Shown in pieces: positions 1-5,415 of a stretch of 7,235 nt of DNA. The notes beneath the pieces were generated by a model. The model searched no databases. It was not told where the DNA came from and worked only from the letters and a program-made list of their open reading frames with translations. The stretch is from an uncultured Anaerolineales bacterium (GTDB lineage Bacteria > Chloroflexota > Anaerolineae > Anaerolineales > Villigracilaceae). The stretch is from contig CALLJA010000031.1 of the NCBI GenBank assembly GCA_938008865.1, forward strand, positions 1 to 7,235. The letters are read 5' to 3'. Both the position numbers and the translations under genes were made by a program. The stretch's first letter is position 1, and each line of letters starts with the position of its first letter.

Positions 1-2258
1 TGGCGGCGGCTGGCTTCCACGTTCAGGAACAGGTAGGCGTTCGAGACGGCCAGCGCAGCCTGGCCAGCCACGGTGATCACGAAACGCACATCCGATTCAG
101 AGAAGGCGCGCGGCTGGTCGTAGGCTGCCCACAGCACGCCGTAATAGCGGCTCTCGTGACGCAGCGCCACTGCCAGCAGCGCGCCCGGGTTGTCCATCGA
201 CAGGTTGACCGGCAGTTCGCGCGAACGCGCCAGGGCGGGGATGACGATCTTCTCGCGCAGTTGGGCTGCGTCCAGCACCTGCTCATCGAGGTGGGCGTAA
301 CGTTTGCTAGTGGCGCCCAGCGAGTAGCTGGAAGGCATCTCAGCCGGGGTCTCGGGCAGGTTGCCGGGTTCGAGCACGATGCGCACGCAACTGGCCCCGG
401 TGGCCAACACGCCTTCCAGCACCGGCTGGAGCGCGTCCTGCATCTCCAGGCTGGAGGCCGCGCTCTGGCTGACGAAGAGCAGGCGGTTGAGTTCGTCGAG
501 GCGGGCCTGCAAGCTGGCGCGCATCTGCTCGAAGGCGCGCCGCAACTGGCCGATCTCGTCCACGCCATCCACCAATAGCGGATGGTCGAGTTTACCCTGG
601 GCGATGCGGTCGGCTTCCACGGCCAGGGTTTGCAGCGACCCGGTCACGGCGCGTAGGCCAAAGCGCAGGAAGACCAGCGCCACCAGGGCCAGGCCCAGGA
701 TCATCAGCGAGAGCGGCAGGGCGATCTCCAGCGCAAGTTGTTGGGCTTCCTGCGAGGGGATGGTCAGCGCCACAGCCCAAGGATGCCCAAGCACCGGCTG
801 GTAATAGACCAACTGGCGCACGCCGCTCGACGCGGTGATCTCCTGCATCCCCGGCTCGGTGGGGCCCGTGTAAGGTGCCAGGGTCTGTCCGGCGGTCGAG
901 TGGTAGAGGATACGATTGTTCTCGTCGAGCAAAACGCCCGAGCCGTTCAGGTCGTTTACACTACCCAGCGTGTTAAGCAGCGACTTGGTCAGCGGGTTGG
1001 ATTCAAGTTTGGTGCGCGCGATCAACAGCAGGTTCGCGCCGCCAGGGTTTTGCACCAGCGCCAGAAAGGATACGCGCGCCGCCCCGTCCGCGGCGGACGG
1101 GGGCAGGGAATAGGTTTGGGATGGCACGCCGCCCGCCGCGCGCTGCAGGCCGATCTCCTCTTCAGGGGAGAGCATGAAACTGGCCGCCGCATCGAACGGG
1201 TAGCCCGCGAGGACGGTGCGCGTGGACGGGTCGAGCAGGAAGACCTGGTCGAAGTAGGGCAGGGTCTGGATGCGCTGTCCAAGGAAGGCCGAGAGTTCCG
1301 CGCCGCTGAGTTCAAGCAGGCGCGGGTCCGAGGCGATCTGCGCCGCCAGGCTTTGTCCCGTTTCGAGGAAGAAGGGCACGCTGTCGGCTGCCGCCGAGGC
1401 CGTGCTCGACATGCGATCTTCAAGCAGGGTGCGGGCGGCCTGTCCGGCCACCTGCCAGTCCTGAATCAACAAGGTCAACAAAATGATGGCGATGAAGGCC
1501 CCCGTACCGAAGACGAAGCGTGCCTCCAGGCTGCGTTCGATGGGCGAAGGCTGCAAGGGCTGCCGTCCGCCCCAGGCTTTCGGGAAAGACATCGCCGCGA
1601 CCTGGGCCACCAACCCGGCGACCAGCATCTCCCCGGCAAAGGCCAGGGTGCTGACGCCCACGTTGCTCAAGGCAAAATCAAGGCGGGCGGCGGCGGCGGT
1701 GTCGAGCGTGAAGAAGGCACCGACCACGTAGAAGATAGCGTGGACAGGGATCAGGATCAGCGCCGCTACCAACGGCTGGCGCAGGACGGCGTACAGGCCG
1801 GTGCGATACCGCTGACGCACGGCCATCGAAAACCAGGCGGCCACAAAGGCCATTTCCAACAGCGTGAAATAATTATAGGTTTCGTATGCGCCGCGCAACA
1901 GCCCAGCAAAGGCTCCCAGCACCGCTGCACCAACCGGCCCCAGCAGCCCACCTGCCAGAGTCCACGGGATGGCCGAGAGCAGCATCATCGACGAGCCCGG
2001 CTCGGCCGGCAGGTTGGGCAGGGGCAGCCCGCCCGGCGAGACCAGACGGAAGCCGATGAACAGGCTGGCCAGCGGGGTCAGAATGAACAAGCCCAGCAGG
2101 ATGCCCCACGAAGCCGCCGTCCACTTGAACTGGGCCTCCCGCCAGCGGAAGAGGGTATAGACCAACAGGCCCGCCAAAGCCAACCACGCCCCCACACCGA
2201 TGGGTGTGGGAGCGGCAAGGTAAATGGAAAGGCTGGTCAGACTGGGCAGGAAGCGCAT
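1..2258 (-). CDS. Membrane sensor protein: multi-TM N-terminus, double-Cache-like domain, HAMP, GAF (C-terminus outside window)
   Basis: The frame is open for 752 codons from an ATG at 2258-2256 to the window edge, so the C-terminus is missing. The start is well fixed: an in-frame TAA lies at 2276-2274 and no other start codon falls between. Residues about 20-225 hold roughly six hydrophobic segments with a glycine-rich stretch (GPVGAAVLGAFAGLLRG, about 107-123) that recalls the 5TMR domain of LytS-type sensors. A further membrane segment (about 247-266) leads into an extracytoplasmic region (about 270-508) with the look of a double Cache ligand-binding domain. Next come a membrane segment (about 510-531), a HAMP linker (about 532-586, with DEIGQLRRAF) and a GAF domain (about 600-752). 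The protein should sense an external or membrane signal and pass it through HAMP to the cytoplasm. The output (histidine kinase, diguanylate cyclase or phosphatase) cannot be seen. Residue numbers are accurate to about one. Confidence is high for the gene and HAMP, moderate for Cache and GAF, low for 5TMR. Confidence 0.88.
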   Translation of the reverse strand, partial: MRFLPSLTSLSIYLAAPTPIGVGAWLALAGLLVYTLFRWREAQFKWTAASWGILLGLFILTPLASLFIGFRLVSPGGLPLPNLPAEPGSSMMLLSAIPWTLAGGLLGPVGAAVLGAFAGLLRGAYETYNYFTLLEMAFVAAWFSMAVRQRYRTGLYAVLRQPLVAALILIPVHAIFYVVGAFFTLDTAAAARLDFALSNVGVSTLAFAGEMLVAGLVAQVAAMSFPKAWGGRQPLQPSPIERSLEARFVFGTGAFIAIILLTLLIQDWQVAGQAARTLLEDRMSSTASAAADSVPFFLETGQSLAAQIASDPRLLELSGAELSAFLGQRIQTLPYFDQVFLLDPSTRTVLAGYPFDAAASFMLSPEEEIGLQRAAGGVPSQTYSLPPSAADGAARVSFLALVQNPGGANLLLIARTKLESNPLTKSLLNTLGSVNDLNGSGVLLDENNRILYHSTAGQTLAPYTGPTEPGMQEITASSGVRQLVYYQPVLGHPWAVALTIPSQEAQQLALEIALPLSLMILGLALVALVFLRFGLRAVTGSLQTLAVEADRIAQGKLDHPLLVDGVDEIGQLRRAFEQMRASLQARLDELNRLLFVSQSAASSLEMQDALQPVLEGVLATGASCVRIVLEPGNLPETPAEMPSSYSLGATSKRYAHLDEQVLDAAQLREKIVIPALARSRELPVNLSMDNPGALLAVALRHESRYYGVLWAAYDQPRAFSESDVRFVITVAGQAALAVSNAYLFLNVEASRR
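1082..1102 (-). other. GC-rich perfect hairpin within the Cache-coding part of the sensor gene
   Basis: The arms CCCCGTCCG (1082-1090) and CGGACGGGG (1094-1102) are exact reverse complements with a 3-base loop, a 9-bp stem. It encodes the loop around LPPSADGAA (about residues 385-393), a low-constraint stretch of the predicted extracytoplasmic domain. There is no U-run on either side. No role is evident. Confidence 0.45.
2191..2210 (-). other. GC-rich perfect hairpin inside the start of the sensor coding region
   Basis: The arms CCCACACC (2191-2198) and GGTGTGGG (2203-2210) are exact reverse complements around a 4-base centre, giving an 8-bp, GC-rich stem. It spans about +49 to +68 from the sensor ATG and encodes part of the residues near PTPIGVG. 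No U-run follows it in the direction of transcription, so it is not an intrinsic terminator. It could affect early translation or simply reflect codon choice. Confidence 0.5.
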
Positions 2259-2272
2259 ACCAGATATACGAA

Positions 2273-2278
2273 ATTATA
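2273..2278 (-). promoter_or_regulatory. Predicted -10 element (TATAAT) for the sensor gene
   Basis: Read on the minus strand, a perfect TATAAT lies 14 nt before the ATG at 2258, in the only intergenic gap of the window. Transcription would start about seven bases after the box, leaving a leader of only about 5-8 nt and no room for a Shine-Dalgarno site; none is visible. The -35 region is poor: at 17-bp spacing the hexamer is GCAACC, two matches to TTGACA, and there is no TG extension. The box is a clear AT-rich island in GC-rich surroundings, which supports it, but it rests on one hexamer. Confidence 0.5.
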
Positions 2279-2338
2279 GTCCCAAAACCCCCACTGGTTG
2301 CCTATCGGGCGGCTTACAAGTGCATTAGATTTTTAATC

Positions 2339-3034
2339 TCAGGCGGGGACAATAGCGCTTTCGGCGTACACACCGCGGTATTCCTCGGGCAGCAGGCCCG
2401 CGATGTGCGACATGACCAGGTCCGCGACCTGCTGGCGGGCCTCGCGCCGCTGCACAGGATCAGACGGTGTGGGCGGGAGCCTGATGGGCCTGCCGATGCG
2501 GATCTCGGCCTGTGGGCGTTCTCCGCGCAGGCCGCGCGCAAGGAAGTCGCCGGTAGTGCCAACCAGGCCGACCGGCAGGACCGGCACGCCCGCCTTTTGC
2601 AGGATGAATCCCACGCCCGGCTTGGCCCGCCGCATGGCCGTGACGTGCGAGCGTCCGCCTTCGGGCGCAATCATCAGCGGACGGCCCGCCCCAAGCAGCG
2701 CCAGCAACTTGTCGATCAAGGCGCGGTCATATTCGCCGCGATGGACGGGGATGGTGCCGTACCACTTCACCAACTGCGCTTGGAACGGGCGGCTGAAGAC
2801 CTCCACCGCGCCGATGGCCTCCAAGGTCTCGGGCCAGAAGCACAGAGCCGCCGGCGGATCGATGATGGAAACATGGTTCATGGCCGCAATGTACGGCTGG
2901 CCCAACGGCACATTCTCCCGTCCGCTGACAGTGATGCGGCCCAGCAATTTGAACACCGTCCGCACGGCTGCAATCAGCGGCGGACGGGTGAAGCGAACGT
3001 AGGCGGGCAGGCGGTAGGTCTCTGTCACTTGCAC
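2339..3034 (-). CDS. plsC: 1-acyl-sn-glycerol-3-phosphate acyltransferase (PlsC/LPLAT family)
   Basis: This 231-residue protein should transfer an acyl chain to lysophosphatidic acid to make phosphatidic acid at the inner face of the cytoplasmic membrane. All four acyltransferase blocks are visible: NHVSIID (53-59, the catalytic H-x4-D with H54 and D59), GTIPVHRGE (93-101, with the arginine that helps bind the phosphate), APEGGRS (123-129) and VPVLPV (150-155). The length fits the short PlsC class. Block III departs from the usual FPEGTRS at the first and fifth positions but keeps P-E-G and R-S. The start is GTG at 3034 or GTG two codons on at 3028. The second gives a 4-nt GTGA overlap with the cmk stop and sits 9 nt after a weak purine stretch (GAAGAA, 3043-3038). 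Either way translation is probably coupled to cmk. The substrate (lysophosphatidic acid versus another lysolipid) is inferred from the family. Confidence 0.9.
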   Translation of the reverse strand: MQVTETYRLPAYVRFTRPPLIAAVRTVFKLLGRITVSGRENVPLGQPYIAAMNHVSIIDPPAALCFWPETLEAIGAVEVFSRPFQAQLVKWYGTIPVHRGEYDRALIDKLLALLGAGRPLMIAPEGGRSHVTAMRRAKPGVGFILQKAGVPVLPVGLVGTTGDFLARGLRGERPQAEIRIGRPIRLPPTPSDPVQRREARQQVADLVMSHIAGLLPEEYRGVYAESAIVPA

Positions 3035-3708
3035 AAATTCTTCACGCGCTCGAAGACCTGGTCAGCGTCGATCTGGTCCGAGTCGAGCAGGACGGCATCG
3101 TCAGCCGGGCGCAGGGGCGCAACGGCGCGGGTCGAGTCGATGCGGTCACGCTGGATGACCTTGTCGAGGATCTCCTGGTAGTCGGGGGTTCCCCCGCGCG
3201 CGCGGACCTCGTCATAGCGGCGTTTGGCGCGTTCCTCGGCGGTGGCGTCGAGGTAGACCTTGAGGTCGGCTTCAGGCAACACCACCGTGCCGATGTCGCG
3301 CCCAACCATGACGACTTTTCCGCGCAGACCGATACGGCGCTGCTGGTCCGAGAGCGCCTGGCGCACGCCCGCATAAGCGGAGACGACCGAAACGTTCGCT
3401 TCCACCTCGGGGCGGCGGGTCTCCCAGGTGATGTCCACGCCATCGGCGAGGACGTCGCAGGCGCGGCCGTCATCCCTGGAGGGCGAGGCCACGTCGATCT
3501 GGGCCGTTTCGGCCAGGGACGTGACGGCAGCTTCGTCGCTCACGTCCACGCCGCGCGAGAGCGCCAGCCAGGTGACGGCGCGATACATGACGCCGGTGTC
3601 GAAGAAGAGATAGCCGAGTTCGTCGGCGAGACGGCGGCCCAGGGTGGACTTACCCGAGGCGGCGGGGCCGTCGATGGCGATGATGGAGGGGGGAGAGGAT
3701 TTTGTCAT
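3025..3708 (-). CDS. cmk: Cytidylate kinase (CMP/dCMP kinase)
   Basis: This 227-residue protein, the same length as the E. coli enzyme, phosphorylates CMP and dCMP with ATP in the cytoplasm, feeding CDP into CTP and dCTP synthesis. Family motifs occur in order: P-loop GPAASGKST (14-22), DTGVMYRAVT (37-46), VGRDIGTVVLPEA (135-147, the nucleotide-binding GRD), EERAKRR (158-164, lid region) and RDRIDSTRAVAPLRPADDA (187-205, CMP and phosphate contacts). The frame opens further upstream to a GTG at 3822, but the added residues are unlike Cmk and would overlap the previous gene by 103 bp, so the ATG at 3708 is preferred. That ATG starts 11 bp after the stop of the glycosyltransferase gene. No Shine-Dalgarno site is visible before it, so translation may depend on coupling within the operon. 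Its end overlaps plsC. Identity is very secure. Confidence 0.96.
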   Translation of the reverse strand: MTKSSPPSIIAIDGPAASGKSTLGRRLADELGYLFFDTGVMYRAVTWLALSRGVDVSDEAAVTSLAETAQIDVASPSRDDGRACDVLADGVDITWETRRPEVEANVSVVSAYAGVRQALSDQQRRIGLRGKVVMVGRDIGTVVLPEADLKVYLDATAEERAKRRYDEVRARGGTPDYQEILDKVIQRDRIDSTRAVAPLRPADDAVLLDSDQIDADQVFERVKNLCK

Positions 3709-3719
3709 GGGGTCACAGG

Positions 3720-5405
3720 TCAGGGCGCGGCAGGCGCGTCGATGAACAGGTCGGAACGTGCCCAAAGCAGGATCGTATCGAAGTTTTGCGGCATCTCGCG
3801 CAGGACAACCCAGCGCAGCCACTCGTTGAAACCGACCGCGTCCCAGGCGGGCCGCTGGTTCCAGGTGAAGTCCTGCCCGCGATAAGAAGCAGCCAGGACG
3901 GGCTCGTTCTGCAAAGGCGTGACGAGGATGGCGGGAGCGGTGGAGGCGTCCAGCGCGTCCACCACGGTCAATTCATGGCGGTGCAAGGCCCACAACACAG
4001 CGGGCGAATCCAAGCCCGAGATGGTAATGGGCAGGCCGTTCTCGATGCCCACGCCCCACTCAGATAGTTCGCCCGCCGTGGCGGCCAACAGGTCGGCGTG
4101 CGCGGGATAAGCGCCCGCGTCCCACATCTCAGAGGAATATTCGGCGCGGATATGCCCCGCGCCCAGGCCAGCGGCCAGCGTCCCCAGCCCGAGCGCGATG
4201 ACCACGCCCCAGACCCCGCCCAGCCGGGCCACGCGCAGCGACCAGCCCACCGCCACCAGCAACAGGCTGACAACCAGCAACAGCAAGGCCCCAACCAGCA
4301 TCACCATGCGCAGGTTGCCGCGCTCGGTGCCGGGCATATCCCACAGCAGGCCGGCCAGGTCGAGCCAGGCGAAGATCAGCAGGATGGCCGTCAGCGCGGC
4401 CACGCCGCCGGCTTCGGCGCTCTCCACTTTGCGCAGGTCCATGTGACGCGAGAGTTCCAGCGCCGCCAGCGCCAGTAACGGTATCAACATCCAGGCCAGG
4501 TCATGCACCTGGCGGCCCGGATAGAAGACCGCCAGCACCAGCGCCGCCAGCATCCACACGCTCAAGCGGATGACGCGGCGGCTGCCCACCCACCATCCGC
4601 GCGCAAGGCCGATGACGGCGAACAGCAGGGCCAGCGGCTGGTAGAAAACCAGCGAAAGCGACAGTTGCCAACCTGCCACCCCCGAGGAACCGCGCCAGCC
4701 GCCCAGATAATCCACCAGTCCGTTGAAGATACCGCCCAGCCCGGAGGGGACCAGGAAGAAGCCCGTGCCAAGTAGCACCAGCACCGCCAGAAATGGGGGC
4801 CACGCGTCTCGCCAGCCGGCCCGGGACAGGGAACCTGGTTCCGTTTTGGAGCGGTAGATTACGCCTTGCAGAATGGCCCAGGTCACGCCCAGGCCGAACA
4901 GCCCGGGCCACAAGGCCGGCCCGCCCAACAGAGACAGGGCCGCGCAAACGCCGGCCCAACGCGCCTGTCCGCGCTCCCAGAAGCCCCAGGCCAGGAGCAG
5001 GAAGGTGAGCGCAAAGATGGAACTGCCCGCCTGGCGTGAAAGCGCCAGCAAGCCCGGGTCGAAGGCAACCAGGAAGGCCAGGATCAGGGACGCGCGCGGC
5101 TTGAGGCGATGACGGAAGAGCAGCGGCGCAAAAACCAGCAGGCTGCCGGTCAGCGCGGGGGCCAGGCGCGCAAAGAAGTTGGTGCTGTCGAAGGCAAAGA
5201 AGAAAGCGCCGGTCAACAGGGCATAGAGCGGATTCGGGCCAATCGCGGTCCGCAGGCCGCCGGCCACATCCAAGGCGCTCAGGGCGGCGGAGGCCTCCAG
5301 GTCGGTCAGCGGGAAGACGCCCAGGCGGACCAGGCGCAAGGCCAGGGCCAGCCCAAAGGCCAGCAGGTACAGCGCGTTCTCTCGTTTGAAGCGGGGAGAA
5401 TCCAT
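3720..5405 (-). CDS. Polytopic membrane glycosyltransferase-like protein (GT-C fold, family 39 / PMT_2 type)
   Basis: The protein has 561 residues. After a short basic N-terminus (MDSPRFKREN), a first membrane segment (about 11-28) leads into an outer loop with acidic residues D35 and E37 (PLTDLEASAA). This is the place and pattern of the acidic catalytic motif of GT-C glycosyltransferases, which use polyprenyl-phosphate sugars. About eleven further hydrophobic segments follow to about residue 415, including the PGRQVHDLAWMLIPLLAL stretch (about 296-313) typical of family 39-like proteins. The last 140 residues are less hydrophobic and probably extracytoplasmic. It lies 10 bp after the DUF2298 gene, suggesting they work together on a lipid-linked or surface glycan; donor and acceptor are unknown. 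It may belong to the Agl23-like group known beside DUF2298 proteins. The start could instead be an ATG at 5450, overlapping the upstream gene by 35 bp; 5405 places the protein start just before the first membrane segment. Confidence 0.75.
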   Translation of the reverse strand: MDSPRFKRENALYLLAFGLALALRLVRLGVFPLTDLEASAALSALDVAGGLRTAIGPNPLYALLTGAFFFAFDSTNFFARLAPALTGSLLVFAPLLFRHRLKPRASLILAFLVAFDPGLLALSRQAGSSIFALTFLLLAWGFWERGQARWAGVCAALSLLGGPALWPGLFGLGVTWAILQGVIYRSKTEPGSLSRAGWRDAWPPFLAVLVLLGTGFFLVPSGLGGIFNGLVDYLGGWRGSSGVAGWQLSLSLVFYQPLALLFAVIGLARGWWVGSRRVIRLSVWMLAALVLAVFYPGRQVHDLAWMLIPLLALAALELSRHMDLRKVESAEAGGVAALTAILLIFAWLDLAGLLWDMPGTERGNLRMVMLVGALLLLVVSLLLVAVGWSLRVARLGGVWGVVIALGLGTLAAGLGAGHIRAEYSSEMWDAGAYPAHADLLAATAGELSEWGVGIENGLPITISGLDSPAVLWALHRHELTVVDALDASTAPAILVTPLQNEPVLAASYRGQDFTWNQRPAWDAVGFNEWLRWVVLREMPQNFDTILLWARSDLFIDAPAAP

Positions 5406-5415
5406 GGGAAGTATT

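Noticed and set aside
738..2279. A long plus-strand open frame (513 codons) opposite the sensor gene
   Set aside because: Its product is rich in R, Q, G and H with no membrane segments or recognisable motifs, as expected for the complement of a GC-rich coding frame. The minus-strand frame has clear HAMP and membrane features.
2327..2339. AT-rich palindrome (AGATT-ttt-AATCT) at the plsC stop, considered as a terminator
   Set aside because: The stem is only 5 bp, three of them A-T, and it is not followed by a U-run, so it is too weak to call an intrinsic terminator. The plsC message may read through into the sensor gene.
2204..3181. A plus-strand open frame (325 codons) opposite plsC and the cmk end
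   Set aside because: It crosses two real genes with confirmed family motifs and an AT-rich promoter region, and has no coherent domain of its own.
3709..3822. Extended N-terminus of Cmk from a GTG at 3822
   Set aside because: The added 38 residues do not resemble Cmk and would overlap the end of the glycosyltransferase gene; starting at the ATG at 3708 gives the usual family length and places the P-loop at the usual distance from the start.
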